A DNA stretch of 64,000 nucleotides, taken from NCBI GenBank assembly GCA_039527025.1, contig BAAAJN010000015.1:30723-94722 (forward strand), written 5' to 3'. The notes below the pieces were generated by a model. That model searched no databases. It worked only from the letters and a program-made list of their open reading frames with translations, and was not told where the DNA came from. The position numbers and the translations under genes were made by a program. This stretch comes from Microlunatus lacustris (GTDB taxonomy: Bacteria; Actinomycetota; Actinomycetes; Propionibacteriales; Propionibacteriaceae). This document shows positions 33,522-42,609 of this stretch, piece after piece (within the stretch, counting starts at the first letter, position 1; each line of letters opens with the position of its first letter).

Positions 33522-34406
33522 TCAGTCCTGGTCGAGCGCGGTGAGCTCGTCCGGGGTCAGCTCGAGGTCGGCGGCCGCGGCGGAGTCGAGGATCGACTGC
33601 GGCCGCTTTGCCCCCGGAATCGGGATGACCACCGGCGATTGAGCCAGTTCCCAGGCCAGCGCCACCTGTTGGGCGCTCACGCCGCGAGCCTCGGCCACTT
33701 GTTGAAAGGCCGGGTGGTGGGTGGCTAGCTCCTTGGCGTCCGAAAGCCCGCCGAGCGGGCTCCAGGGCAAGAAGGCCAAGCCCAGCTCGGTGCAGACCTC
33801 GATCTCGGGCCGGCTGCTGCGGAACTTCGGGCTGAACTGGTTCTGCACGCTGACCAGGCTGTCGCCCAGCGCCTCGTGTGCCGCCCGGATCTGGCCGGGG
33901 TCGGCGTTGGACAGCCCGATCATCCGCACCTTGCCGCCGGCAGCGATCTCGGTCAGCGCGCCGATGGTCTCGGCGTAGTCGACCTTGGGGTCGGGCCGGT
34001 GGTGCTGCCACAGAGCGATCTGCTCAACCCCGAGCCGGGACAGGCTGGCGTCGACCGCCCCGAGCAGGTGCTCGGGCCGTCCGTCGTGGTCCCAGCCGCC
34101 ACCCTCGGTGCGGAAGGCGCCGCCCTTGGTGGCTAGGAGCACTCGGTCGCGGACGCCCAGCTCATCCAGGATCGAGGCGATGAGCTTCTCGTTCTCGCCC
34201 TGGGCGTCCGGGCCCAGCTCCTGGCCGGGCCCGTAGGCGTCGGCGGTGTCGAAGAGGGTGACGCCGGCCTCGAGCGCGGCGCGGACGGTGTCGAGCAACT
34301 GCTCGCGGGGCTGGTGGCCGGTCTGGTCGAAAGTCATCAAGCCGAGCCCGACCGCCCCGACCTCGACGCGGCCGACGGTGTCGTTGCCGAGTGCACGTGT
34401 CTGCAT
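33522..34406 (-). CDS. Aldo/keto reductase
   Basis: 294 residues from ATG 34406. TIM-barrel AKR with the catalytic tetrad visible: FDTADAYGPG (Asp and Tyr, about 52-60), LLATKGG (Lys), WQHHRPDP (His). The NADPH-binding end is VVIPIPGAKRPQSILD. Length is normal. Such enzymes reduce aldehydes and ketones; the physiological substrate cannot be told. Single gene. Confidence 0.9.
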   Translation of the reverse strand: MQTRALGNDTVGRVEVGAVGLGLMTFDQTGHQPREQLLDTVRAALEAGVTLFDTADAYGPGQELGPDAQGENEKLIASILDELGVRDRVLLATKGGAFRTEGGGWDHDGRPEHLLGAVDASLSRLGVEQIALWQHHRPDPKVDYAETIGALTEIAAGGKVRMIGLSNADPGQIRAAHEALGDSLVSVQNQFSPKFRSSRPEIEVCTELGLAFLPWSPLGGLSDAKELATHHPAFQQVAEARGVSAQQVALAWELAQSPVVIPIPGAKRPQSILDSAAAADLELTPDELTALDQD

Positions 34407-34834
34407 GGGCTGACCCTACGGACCCTCCTGCAGGCCGCCGTGCGCGGGTCGTCTGACCTTTCTGCAGCGGGTTGACGACGCTGCTGCAGAACCATCGACC
34501 ACTACAACGGGTCAGTGATGCCACGAAGCAATCAGCTGACGATGGCGCGGAGGGGCAGCGCGTGCACCTCGCCCACACCAGCACGAACCCGGCTCCCGTG
34601 GTGGCTCCCGCAGGCTCCCACGCCAGGCCCGCCCAGTGGCAATGGAGTCCCGCTCGCGCCCGTAGGTGCGCCGTGTCAGCCGCTTGTGGTGGACACCGAC
34701 GAGGAGCCGTGCGCCTGCATGGCGGACGTCGTCGCATGAACATGATCGGCGCGTTCCTCCCTCAGAGCCAGATCCGAACAACGTCCGCCTCCGCACGCAG
34801 GCGGCTAGGGGAGAGTGACCACCACTGTGTTGGA
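34407..34834. other. Intergenic, no gene recognised
   Basis: 428 bp between the aldo/keto reductase start and a repeat locus. It must hold the reductase promoter. Short open frames are arginine/proline-rich and look non-coding. Confidence 0.4.
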
Positions 34835-34890
34835 TTCCGTGCGGAGCGCGTCAGTGGCTGACCTTCGTGCGGGACGCACGCAGTGGCATC
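34835..34890 (+). repeat. Dispersed repeat, two units of different stem type
   Basis: TTCCGTGCGGAGCGCGTCAGTGGCTGACC, then TTCGTGCGGGACGCACGCAGTGGC. Confidence 0.85.
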
Positions 34891-34955
34891 GCACCGGGGA
34901 GGTTGCACCAGCAAATGCGTCGCTGCCGTCGACAGCAGCGTGATTCGATGAACCA

Positions 34956-35735
34956 GTGACGACCCGTGCACGGCCGGCTGGTGACTTCGACTACGAACAG
35001 CATGGGGCGCACTACGCGACCATTCGCCGGCCGGACCCGCGGATCGGAGCTCGTGTGCTCGTGGCGCTCGGCGCCAGCAAGTCTGTGGTCAACGTCGGCG
35101 CCGGGGCTGGGTCGTATGAGCCCATTGACCGCTATGTGCTGGCCGTTGAGCCGTCGGCGGCCATGCGTGCCCAGCGTCAGGCCGGGGCGGCGCCTGCGGT
35201 CGACGCGACTGCTGAGCAGCTGCCCTTCGACGACGACAGCTTCGATGCAGCCATGGCGACGATGACCGTGCACCAGTGGAGCGACGTCGACCGGGGTCTG
35301 TCCGAGATGCGTCGGGTGAGCCGCGGACCGGTCGTCGTGATGACGATCGACGCGCCCGCGCTGCAGCAGTTCTGGCTGGCCGACTACATCCCCGAGGTCG
35401 TCGCGGTCGAGGAGGCCCGGTTCCCCAAGCTCGAGCAGGTGATCAGCGCCCTCACCCCGGGCAGCGCGGAGGTCCGGGTGGACGTGGTGCCGGTGCCTCG
35501 GGACTGCACGGACGGATTCGGTGAGGCGTTCTACGCTCGCCCCGAAGCCTTCCTGGACCCAGTGGTCCGTGCCGCCACGTCTGGTCTGGTCCTGACCGAC
35601 TCGGGGGCGGTGCAGCGCGGCCTCGACCGTCTCAACCAGGACCTGGCTAGCGGGATCTGGGACCAGAGGTACGGACACCTGCGCCAGCAGACCGAGCGCT
35701 ACGGCGCCATCCGGCTCGTCACCGCCAGCATCTAG
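34956..35735 (+). CDS. SAM-dependent methyltransferase
   Basis: 259 residues from GTG 34956. YEQHGAHYATIRRPDPRIG, motif I SVVNVGAGAGSYEP, motif II VLAVEPSAAM, then AEQLPFDDDSFDAAMATMTVHQWSD, the methyltransferase type-11 wording. A C-terminal helical extension of about 100 residues follows. Substrate unknown. Flanked on both sides by dispersed repeats. Confidence 0.85.
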   Translation: MTTRARPAGDFDYEQHGAHYATIRRPDPRIGARVLVALGASKSVVNVGAGAGSYEPIDRYVLAVEPSAAMRAQRQAGAAPAVDATAEQLPFDDDSFDAAMATMTVHQWSDVDRGLSEMRRVSRGPVVVMTIDAPALQQFWLADYIPEVVAVEEARFPKLEQVISALTPGSAEVRVDVVPVPRDCTDGFGEAFYARPEAFLDPVVRAATSGLVLTDSGAVQRGLDRLNQDLASGIWDQRYGHLRQQTERYGAIRLVTASI

Positions 35736-35763
35736 CCAACCCTCGGTCGCACATGCCACGGGA

Positions 35764-35808
35764 CGACCCTCGTGCGGAGCACTCAGTGGCCGACCGGCTT
35801 ACGGGACC
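35764..35808 (+). repeat. Dispersed repeat
   Basis: GACCCTCGTGCGGAGCACTCAGTGGCC then GACCGGCTTACGGG, a variant of the ACCGGCTACCGGT tail. Confidence 0.85.
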
Positions 35809-35835
35809 ATGCAGTCGCGGCCCCAGGACGAACGC

Positions 35836-36519
35836 CTACCGGGACAGTCCGGCTGCTGGTGGGGGTGCCAGCAGGACCTGGTCGGGTCCGAGATCTGGAG
35901 GTGGGGTGCCGGCGACGATTGCGCAGGCCCGCTCCCAGGGGCGCTGGTCGGCGAGGAAGGTCAGTTCCTCGGCCATCCACTCGTGCCAGAACTTCGCCGC
36001 TGCCTCTGCGTCACCGTTGACGCCCTGGGCGATGTCGCGGGCGATGCCGCGCTGCTCGGCCACGTTGAAGTCCGACTGCACCCACACCACCGCATCGAGC
36101 AGATCGGCCAGTTCCCGCCGTCCTGCCCCGACCCCTTCCACGAGCAGCAGCTGCTGGCCCGCGGGCACCTCAATTGCTCCTGCACGCCCGCGCTCCTGCC
36201 AGGCGGGGGGCCGGTAGGACACCGATTCACCGCGACGGGCGGGTTCCAGCACGCCGGTCGCGAGCAGTTCGGCCCAGCCGAAGAAGGAGTGGTGCCAGGC
36301 GACGTCATCGGTGCTGACCACCGTGCAGGTGGGCACCGCCACGCACAACCGGTTGGCGATGGTCGACTTCCCGCTCGCCCCTCGCCCGTCCACCGCCACC
36401 ACGCGGGGGCGTCCCTCCGGAGCTCCGGCCGCTTCGACGATCACCGCGAGCAGTTCCGCCAGCGTCGCCACCCGCCACGGCTGGGCAGCAGGCTCAGTAG
36501 CAGGCAGAGACATGTCCAT
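35836..36519 (-). CDS. Uridine-kinase-like P-loop kinase
   Basis: 227 residues from ATG 36519 (ATG 36513 is an alternative). Walker A in VVAVDGRGASGKSTIANRL at about 38-56, then VVSTDDVAWHHSFFGWAELL, LLLVEGVGAGRRELADLLDAVVWVQ and a C-terminal helical part with HEWMAEELTFLADQRPWERA. This is the AAA/uridine kinase-like family that phosphorylates nucleosides or other small molecules. Exact substrate unknown. Single gene between repeats. Confidence 0.8.
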   Translation of the reverse strand: MDMSLPATEPAAQPWRVATLAELLAVIVEAAGAPEGRPRVVAVDGRGASGKSTIANRLCVAVPTCTVVSTDDVAWHHSFFGWAELLATGVLEPARRGESVSYRPPAWQERGRAGAIEVPAGQQLLLVEGVGAGRRELADLLDAVVWVQSDFNVAEQRGIARDIAQGVNGDAEAAAKFWHEWMAEELTFLADQRPWERACAIVAGTPPPDLGPDQVLLAPPPAAGLSR

Positions 36520-36553
36520 GAATTGAGTTTGTCGCATCGCTCGCTGATCAGTC

Positions 36554-36626
36554 CCCGACCATCGTGCGGGGCACGTCAGTGGCTGACCATCGTGCGCAAC
36601 CGTCAGCCGACCGTTGTGCGACACCA
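36554..36626 (+). repeat. Dispersed repeat, three units
   Basis: GACCATCGTGCGGGGCACG, TCAGTGGCTGACCATCGTGCGCAAC, CGTCAGCCGACCGTTGTGCG. Confidence 0.85.
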
Positions 36627-36647
36627 GCGATGCTGGTCGAAGGTTCA

Positions 36648-37409
36648 TCAACGCACGTTGAGCCGCTTCCGGCCGTTGGGCTGACCGAGCGAGGTGTTGC
36701 GTAGGTCGGCGATACCAGCGCGCCACCGATCTGGCCAACCCTCTGCGACCCAGCTGGCAAGTGGCTCGTGTCCTTGGCTGCCGAGCAGCGCGACCTCGTT
36801 GATGGCTTGGATGTGGCGGTTCACGGCGGCCTCGATGACGTCGATCGGCTGGTCCCACCCGTAGCCCTCCAGCAGTGCATCAGCCCGGGCCCTGCGATCG
36901 GGTGTGGCGGCGTGGCCGCGGCGTCGGAGCTCGCTGTCATGGCCGTTCACCGGGGTGAACCAGAGCAGTGCGTAGGCGAGGTCGCTGATCGGTGCCGCGG
37001 GACGAGCCGCGTCCCAGTCGAAGAGCCCGACGACTTCGCCAGCACGCCACGCGAAATTGCCAGGCTGCGGATCACCGTGGCAGACGACCACGGGACCAGG
37101 TTCGGCTGGCACCGACCACTCAGCAAAGTCGGGCGGCTGCCAGCCGGAGCTGGCCTCGTGCAGCTGCCTGAGGAGGACTCCGGCTGATCGAAGCCCTGAA
37201 AGGTGGAGCTGGTGCGGCCACGCGCCGTCGCCAGCGTCCCCCTGGATGAAGCCGACGTACTCCAGTTGATCGTCGTAACCGAGCGGCTCGGGTACCGGTA
37301 GGCCGCGGCTGTGGAGATGGTTCAGGAGAGACTGCACCGTCGGTGTCCAGGGTTTCCGAGGGCGAGAGACCACACCGTCCCGGATCTGCACGAGCCTCTT
37401 CTCTGGCAC
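36648..37409 (-). CDS. Aminoglycoside-phosphotransferase-family kinase
   Basis: 253 residues from GTG 37409. The N-lobe is short; catalytic loop VVVCHGDPQPGNFAW near 130 and GLFDWDAARPAAPISDLAYAL (metal-binding Asp) near 150 define the APH fold. C-terminal helices include AVNRHIQAINEVALLG. It phosphorylates an unknown hydroxyl substrate; antibiotic resistance is possible, not shown. Together with the kinase at 35836 it lies on the minus strand but a repeat separates the two, so they are probably separate units. Confidence 0.82.
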   Translation of the reverse strand: MPEKRLVQIRDGVVSRPRKPWTPTVQSLLNHLHSRGLPVPEPLGYDDQLEYVGFIQGDAGDGAWPHQLHLSGLRSAGVLLRQLHEASSGWQPPDFAEWSVPAEPGPVVVCHGDPQPGNFAWRAGEVVGLFDWDAARPAAPISDLAYALLWFTPVNGHDSELRRRGHAATPDRRARADALLEGYGWDQPIDVIEAAVNRHIQAINEVALLGSQGHEPLASWVAEGWPDRWRAGIADLRNTSLGQPNGRKRLNVR

Positions 37410-37461
37410 GGCCCGACGGTAGCCGGAGCACAGGCGCCAAGCCGCAGATTCACCGTGCACG

Positions 37462-37515
37462 TCGAGCCTCGTGCGGGCACGTCAGTGACCGACCGTTGTG
37501 CGGGACGTACTCGGA
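37462..37515 (+). repeat. Dispersed repeat, two units
   Basis: GAGCCTCGTGCGGGCACG, TCAGTGACCGACCGTTGTGCGGGACGTAC. The first stem has lost one base of the loop. Confidence 0.8.
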
Positions 37516-37542
37516 AGTGTCCCGTGCCGGGTCTGGTGGAGG

Positions 37543-38275
37543 CTCTTATTCCATGACGGGATAAGAGTCATGGCAGCACCGAGGAGGTATCGAGGAGTTT
37601 CGGGAACGAGCGGTCAGGATGGCGGTCGGTCTGCGGCGTGACCCGGCCACCCGGACCGGCGCCTCGCGCCGGGTGGGTGAGTAGTTGGGAAGCAGCCCGG
37701 AGACGTTGCGGAATTGGGTGACCCAAGCCGAGATCGACGGCGGCGACCGGCCGGGCACGACCACCGATGAGGCTCGGCGGCTGCTGGAGTTGGAGCGGGA
37801 GAACCGTGAGTTGCGGCGGGCGGACGAGATCCTGCGGACGGCGTCAGCGTTCTTGCGGCGGCGGAGCTCGACCGCAAATTGACGTGATCGTCGCGTTCAT
37901 CGACGCTCACAGCCCTCAGCACGGGGTCGAGCCGATCTGCCGGGTCCTCACCGAGGCCGGAACCCAGATCGCCCCGAGCACCTACTACGCGGCGAGGACA
38001 CGGCCATCCTCGGCGAGGAACCTCAGCGACGCGTTGACCACCGGGGTGATCGAGAGGTCCACACCGACAACTACAGCGTCTACGGCGTCCGGAAGGTCAC
38101 GCTGAGCTGCAGCGCCAAGGCCACCAGGTGGCCCGGCCGCTGCCCACCATCCCCGGCACGGGACCCGACACCCGTCCGGACTGGTGCAGCGGGCGTTCAT
38201 CGCCACCGCACCGGACGAGCTGTGGGTGGCTGACGTCACCTACTGTCGGGCGTTCCTCAAAGTCCGCTTGTAGGC
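37543..38275 (+). mobile_element. Degenerate IS3-family element
   Basis: Begins with an inverted repeat CTCTTAT...ATAAGAG (37543-37567). OrfA starts at ATG 37570 (MAAPRRY) but has a 1-base loss near 37590 and a TAG at 37682; its tail NWVTQAEIDGG...LERENRELRRADEILRTASAF is clear. OrfB follows (VIVAFIDAHSPQHGVEPICRVLTEAGTQIAPSTYYAA) with RVHTDNYSVYGVRKV in a shifted frame, a deletion, and TIPGTGPDTRPD and ELWVADVTYCRAF before it ends near 38258. Not functional. Different from the IS3 fragment at 19.6 kb. Confidence 0.8.
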
Positions 38276-38420
38276 ATCTACGGGCGTCTCCCTTGAAGTC
38301 CTGCCGATCAAGGTAGGGCCTCGTCAAGCCCAGCGCTTTCAGCATGGCGCCGATCGTTGAAGCGCACGGTAGCGAACGTTGTGTGGGCGCACCGGGTAGC
38401 AGTCCCCAGTGGGCAGCCAC

Positions 38421-38472
38421 AAGTGGCCGACCGTTGCGGAGGATGCACGCAGTGGCCGACCGGCTTGCGGGG
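38421..38472 (+). repeat. Dispersed repeat
   Basis: AAGTGGCCGACCGTTGCGGAGGATGCACGCAGTGGCC then GACCGGCTTGCGGG. The stem of the middle unit is altered. Confidence 0.75.
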
Positions 38473-38536
38473 GATCGAGAGGGCGCTTCCCGGCCGTAGC
38501 TCATAACTTGTCATCGTGATTTCTGAGGCAGTACCC

Positions 38537-39061
38537 ATGGCGTTCGTTCTCCTCGTCGGACCGCAAGCGTCAGGCAAGAGCACAGTCGCGCGTGCACTCA
38601 GCAATGAGTTGCGCCGGCAAGGTGAACTTGTGGCTCTGGTCGAGCTCGACCAGATTGCCGAGATGGCCCTTCCAACTCTTCCAAGTTGGGACACGGCGGC
38701 GCGCATCTTCGCAATGGTGGCTGGTGAATGGGCGCGCGCTGACCTGACCTGCATCATCGCCGAAGGGATCGCGAGTCAGGACGAGGTGTCGATCCTGCTT
38801 GACCACACCCCAGCGGCTGCTGCGATCGTCACCGTCGTCATGACGACGCCGTTCGAAGCCGCACTGCCACGCGCCCAGGCAGATCCGACCAGAGGAGCGT
38901 CCCGCGATCGCGATTGGCTCGCCGACCGTTACCAGAGGTGGTCAGTGGAGGTCGATCGGATCGACGCTGATGTGCTTCTGGATGCGAGTGCGTTGTCTGT
39001 GGATGAAGGTGTGCGGCAGGTGCATGCAGCGATCGAGTCTGCTCGCTCTAGCCGGAGGTGA
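38537..39061 (+). CDS. P-loop kinase/ATPase of shikimate-kinase type
   Basis: 174 residues from ATG 38537 (GTG 38516 would add 7). Walker A VLLVGPQASGKSTVARALS at 4-22, then ALVELDQIAEM, a lid-like helical part and DADVLLDASALSVDEGV. The size and layout match small-molecule or nucleotide kinases of the AAA_33/shikimate kinase type. Substrate unknown. Base composition is less GC-rich than its neighbours. Single gene between repeats. Confidence 0.75.
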   Translation: MAFVLLVGPQASGKSTVARALSNELRRQGELVALVELDQIAEMALPTLPSWDTAARIFAMVAGEWARADLTCIIAEGIASQDEVSILLDHTPAAAAIVTVVMTTPFEAALPRAQADPTRGASRDRDWLADRYQRWSVEVDRIDADVLLDASALSVDEGVRQVHAAIESARSSRR

Positions 39062-39070
39062 CCGTTGGGG

Positions 39071-39135
39071 GACCCTCGTGCGGAGCACGTCAGTGGCCGA
39101 CCGTCGTGCGGGGCACGCAGTGGCCGACCGACGAG
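39071..39135 (+). repeat. Dispersed repeat, two clean units
   Basis: GACCCTCGTGCGGAGCACG, TCAGTGGCCGACCGTCG, TGCGGGGCACGCAGTGGCCGACC. Ends at GACGAGG. Confidence 0.9.
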
Positions 39136-39170
39136 GTTTCATCAATTGAGGGAGACCGACCTGCGGTGTG

Positions 39171-39434
39171 TCAGGATCGCACCAGCATGAGGGTGTCGTC
39201 GTCAAGAATCTCTTCAATGCCGAGGTAGGCGAGGTCCGCGACGAAGCGCTTGCGAGAGACCGGGGCTTCGGTGGCACGCAGGTAGTTGCTGTAGATCTCG
39301 TCGGTGGAGGCCTCGCCGGTCCACCCAGGATCGACGCGGAACCACTGCACGACCGACAGATCAGGCGCAGCAACGGCGTCGGATTCTGGTGGGGAGAAGG
39401 TATAGCCGCAGGCGGGACAGTTGGTAGCTGACAT
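39171..39434 (-). CDS. Small zinc-finger-like protein with winged-helix-like tail
   Basis: 87 residues from ATG 39434. N-terminus MSATNCPACGYTFSPPE carries one CxxC, half of a zinc ribbon. The C-terminal part (TGEASTDEIYSNYLRATEAPVSRKRFVADLAYLGIEEI) resembles the winged-helix tail of phage primase/helicases (YxxY, PVSRKxFxxxLxxLG). Perhaps a small DNA-binding or phage-derived regulator. The resemblance is by eye. Confidence 0.55.
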   Translation of the reverse strand: MSATNCPACGYTFSPPESDAVAAPDLSVVQWFRVDPGWTGEASTDEIYSNYLRATEAPVSRKRFVADLAYLGIEEILDDDTLMLVRS

Positions 39435-39618
39435 AAGACACACTCTTCACCGGGAGCTACTCCAGCGCCTCGTTCTGCGGGCCGACCTCGGCCCAGTCCA
39501 CCTACGACTGCAGACCTACGGCCCCATGAAGGACGGCAACCCTCGTCGGCCCATGCAGTGAAGCGACCTCTGGCGAGGGCTGCCTCTTCCGGGTGCCACA
39601 GTGTGCGTATCCGTGTGG

Positions 39619-40292
39619 GGACCCGTTTGCGGTTGCGGTCTTCACGGCAGGGCTGAGTCGTGGCACTGCACCTCCAATCCTGTACTCAGCCACCTTGGTC
39701 ATACCGACCAGTTCTGCCCCACGATGCATGCTTCGTTGCCTTCGGCATCGGCAAGAACCCACGACTGGAGCTTTTCCTCGGGAGTGTCCGCGCGGGCTTG
39801 GTAGCCCAGGACCGTCCGCCAGAGAGGCAAGACGTCGGAGTGCACCAGCGCATCGATGGTGACGAGGACATCTTGCACCATCGATGGATCGGCTGTCACG
39901 CTGTGATCTCTCTCGCCACCGCGGCGATCCGTTGGGCCAGCTCCAGGTCCGTCGCTGTCAGCCTGTACTGGTCCTGGGTGATCGTGACGAGTCCCACAAC
40001 CACCACGTCGGCGCAGATCGAGGTCCGCATGGCCGTCCACGCCATCGATACCACTGACCGCGTCAGCGAGTCGGCCCCTCGGCCCGGAACGATCTCGTGC
40101 AGGCAGATGCACGCACCACCGCCGACAACCCGCCATCCGTAGTTGCCGACGGCGTCATCGAACTGCCGTGGCGTCAGGAGTGCTGGCATCCGAGCTCCTC
40201 AGCTGCCCTCACTTGCCGGTTGCCTGTTCGCAGAGCACGGCGAAGTCATCGGCCGGTCGCACTTCAAGCCGTAGCGGCGCGATCTCCGGCGA
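39619..40292 (-). pseudogene. Dehydratase-VOC segment, copy B
   Basis: Second copy. Start ATG 40189 gives MPALLTPRQFDDAVGNYGWRVVGGG... through the whole dehydratase-like part (LTATDLELAQRIAAVAREITA) to a TGA at 39896 that overlaps GTG 39899 of the VOC part. The dehydratase-like part is open over 97 residues but lacks the HHP motif of active pterin dehydratases. The VOC part is cut: after YQARADTPEEKLQ it jumps to SWVLADAEGNEACIVGQNWSV, losing about 60 residues that copy A keeps. The 5' flank again contains FEVRPADDFAVLCEQATGK. Confidence 0.75.
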
Positions 40293-40352
40293 CCGTCGTG
40301 CGGAGCACGTCAGTGGCCGACCCTCGTGCGGAGCACGTCAGTGGCCGGACCT
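40290..40352 (+). repeat. Dispersed repeat, two clean units
   Basis: GACCGTCGTGCGGAGCACG, TCAGTGGCCGACCCTCGTG, CGGAGCACGTCAGTGGCC. Abuts copy B exactly as the repeat at 25880 abuts copy A. Confidence 0.9.
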
Positions 40353-40367
40353 GACGGCATCGCAGTC

Positions 40368-40398
40368 TTGACCTTGCCGTTACGTCAACTCCTAACGT
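40368..40398 (+). promoter_or_regulatory. MerR-type promoter of the TipA-like gene
   Basis: -35 TTGACC (40368-40373) and -10 TAACGT (40393-40398) are 19 bp apart, the long spacer typical of MerR-family promoters. Inside lies the dyad TTGAC-N11-GTCAA (40368-40388). The gene starts 50 bp downstream, so autoregulation is likely. Confidence 0.65.
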
Positions 40399-40447
40399 CT
40401 CTCTGGTCGGCCCCAGAGTCGACGGGCGACGAGAAGGGAGAGCCGTG

Positions 40448-41206
40448 ATGGCGTGGTCGATCGCTGAGGTGGCGTCGATGTCCAAGGTGACGGCGCGGAC
40501 TCTGCGCCACTACGACGACATCGGGCTGCTGAAGCCGGCATACGTGGGGGGCAACGGCTACCGCTACTACGAGCAGGAACAGCTGCTCCGGCTGCAACGC
40601 CTGCTCCTGCTGCGCGAGCTCGGCCTGAGCCTGACCAGCATCGCAGCCGTCCTGGAGGGCCAGCGCGACGAGATCGCGGCCCTGCAGGAACACGCCCGCT
40701 GGCTCGACGACGAACGGCAACGCCTCGACCGACTCGCCCAGACCCTCTCCCGCACCATCCACCACCTGCAAGGAGGACCACAGATGAGCGCACCCGACCT
40801 GTTCGAAGGCCTCACCGAGCGGCAGTCCCAGCTCGAGGACGAGTTGGCCCAGCAGCACGGCGACGGCGTCCGCGAACACTTCAGGACCGCCGAGGAGACC
40901 ACCAAGAACTGGACGCAGCAGGACTACTTCGACGCCCAGCGCCGCGGTGAGGCGATCGACGCCCAGATCTTGGCCGTCATGCGGTCCGGAGCTGCCCCAG
41001 ACTCCGAGCCGGCGCTGGCCGCGGTCACCGAGCACTACCGGGAGGTGGCGCAGTTCTGGACACCCGACCAGACCAGCTACACCAACCTCGGGCAGCGGTA
41101 CGTCGACGACCCGGACCAGAAGACTCGGTACGACGCGATGGCACCCGGACTGGCCGAGTACCTCCGCGACGCGGTCGCCGCGTACGCCGCGCGCCACCTG
41201 AGCTAA
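40448..41206 (+). CDS. MerR-family regulator with TipAS ligand-binding domain
   Basis: 252 residues from ATG 40448 (ribosome site GGGAGAG). The N-terminal MerR winged helix MAWSIAEVASMSKVTARTLRHYDDIGLLKPAYVGGNGYRYY is followed by the dimerisation helix and, from about residue 115 (MSAPDLFEGL), a TipAS domain: HYREVAQFWTPDQTSYTNLGQRYVDDPDQKTRYD. TipA proteins bind thiopeptide antibiotics and activate their own promoter and drug genes. No drug-resistance gene is coupled directly; the ligand is unknown. Confidence 0.88.
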   Translation: MAWSIAEVASMSKVTARTLRHYDDIGLLKPAYVGGNGYRYYEQEQLLRLQRLLLLRELGLSLTSIAAVLEGQRDEIAALQEHARWLDDERQRLDRLAQTLSRTIHHLQGGPQMSAPDLFEGLTERQSQLEDELAQQHGDGVREHFRTAEETTKNWTQQDYFDAQRRGEAIDAQILAVMRSGAAPDSEPALAAVTEHYREVAQFWTPDQTSYTNLGQRYVDDPDQKTRYDAMAPGLAEYLRDAVAAYAARHLS

Positions 41207-41255
41207 CCCAGAAGGGACACGAGATCTGGTTCAGGGGCTGCAGACCCTGAACCGG

Positions 41256-41332
41256 TTCGTTGTGCGGGACGCGCGCGGTAGCCGACCCTGGTGCGGAGCA
41301 CGTCAGTGGACGACCGTTGTGCGCGACATACA
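41256..41332 (+). repeat. Dispersed repeat, three units
   Basis: GTTGTGCGGGACGCGCGCGGTAGCC, GACCCTGGTGCGGAGCACG, TCAGTGGACGACCGTTGTGCGCGAC. Confidence 0.8.
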
Positions 41333-41335
41333 AGG

Positions 41336-42283
41336 TCAGCGCTGCCAGAGCATCGCGTGTGCCACTCCGTCGGCGACACGCTCGGACCCGAGGATGCGGC
41401 CGCGGTCGTCCAGATCGGCATAGTCGGCGTCGCCCGGAATCCCCAGCGCCGTCAGGTCGGTGAGCTTCCCGTTGTCCCACAGCGCGGGCCGGTAGTTCCC
41501 GTCGGCTCGTCCGGCCAGCAGCAGGACCTGGCCACGGTTGTTGATGGCCATCGCGTGGCTCCAACTGCCGCCAAGGTCCCCGAGGTCGGTGCGCTGACGG
41601 CCGCGCCACAGTGACGCGCGCTCGTTCCCTTGCTCGTCAGCGACCCAGCCGATCACCCAGCCGTGGTCGTTGATGCGAAAGGCGCCTCCCCTACCGGCCG
41701 AGGGCAGGTCTGTCACCCGACCTGCAGTCCACACGGCCGCGCCAACCTGCGTGTCGTCGGGGGTGCGCGTGCCAGCGACCTGGACGCGGCCGTTCAAGTC
41801 GGGGGCATCAAGCAACGGCAGCACCGCAACCTCGCCGTCCGACCACAGCGCCGGCGTCGGGAAACCGTCGGGGCGATCTCTACCACCGACGACCCGACCG
41901 CTGTCGTTGATCGCCCGCGGGTACGCGAGACCGGTGAGGGAGGTGAATCGGCCGTCGTGCCAGATCCAGGCCCCGCCGACGTCGTCTCGGGTACCGACGA
42001 TCTGCTCGCTGTTGTTGATGTCGATCGGGGTGAACTTCCCGAGGTTGGTCATCTGCCCATCGCGCCAGAGGAAGCCGTGATATGTCTCGTCGGCGGTCTG
42101 GGCGCGCCCGACGAGGGCATCGCGGTCGTTCATCGCGATGCCGTAGCTGCTCGTGCCGCCCAATGTGCCGAGGTTGATAACTCGGTAACTCGCAGGGGCA
42201 GCCGTCGCTGCACCGGGCAGCAGGATCAGAAGGGCGCAGATCAACAAGACGCCTGCCGCCTCTCGCCAGCTCCGTTCAGCCAT
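41336..42283 (-). CDS. Secreted HAF-repeat protein
   Basis: 315 residues from ATG 42283. Signal peptide REAAGVLLICALLILLPGAATAAP, then about seven repeats of roughly 40 residues built on AxxxNDxGxVVGxxxxxxxxxxAxLWxxGxxTDLGxLGG (for example AMNDRDALVGRAQ, FLWRDGQMTNLGKF, AINNRGQVLLLAG). These are HAF repeats, probably a beta-propeller, found in extracellular proteins of unknown function. Single gene; a repeat locus lies 4 bp past its stop. Confidence 0.78.
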   Translation of the reverse strand: MAERSWREAAGVLLICALLILLPGAATAAPASYRVINLGTLGGTSSYGIAMNDRDALVGRAQTADETYHGFLWRDGQMTNLGKFTPIDINNSEQIVGTRDDVGGAWIWHDGRFTSLTGLAYPRAINDSGRVVGGRDRPDGFPTPALWSDGEVAVLPLLDAPDLNGRVQVAGTRTPDDTQVGAAVWTAGRVTDLPSAGRGGAFRINDHGWVIGWVADEQGNERASLWRGRQRTDLGDLGGSWSHAMAINNRGQVLLLAGRADGNYRPALWDNGKLTDLTALGIPGDADYADLDDRGRILGSERVADGVAHAMLWQR

Positions 42284-42609
42284 CTGATCCCCATCGCTCA
42301 GTCCGCAAGATCGGTCAGGATCGGTCTACACCCATCAGCCCGGTCGTGGCGAGGCTTCGCGGGAGGGCCCTGGCAGTGCAGCGGGTTGTCGCCCTGCTCG
42401 CTGTCCCTTGCCCGTGTTCTTGGGAAGGACGACCCGCACCAGTCAGCGGACCTCAGCTCGTACCCCGCTCACTCGTTGAGCGTGCGGCAGTCGCAGCACG
42501 GGCGCGGCCCAGAGGCTTCCACTCGGACATGCTCGACCCGAGCCACCGGGCACCTTCTTGCTCGACACACGGAGTGGCCCACCACCGACCGTTGCGAGGG
42601 GCGGAAGCC
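42284..42609. other. Intergenic, no gene recognised
   Basis: 326 bp with the HAF gene promoter on the left. Open frames here are short and lack family resemblance. Confidence 0.4.
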
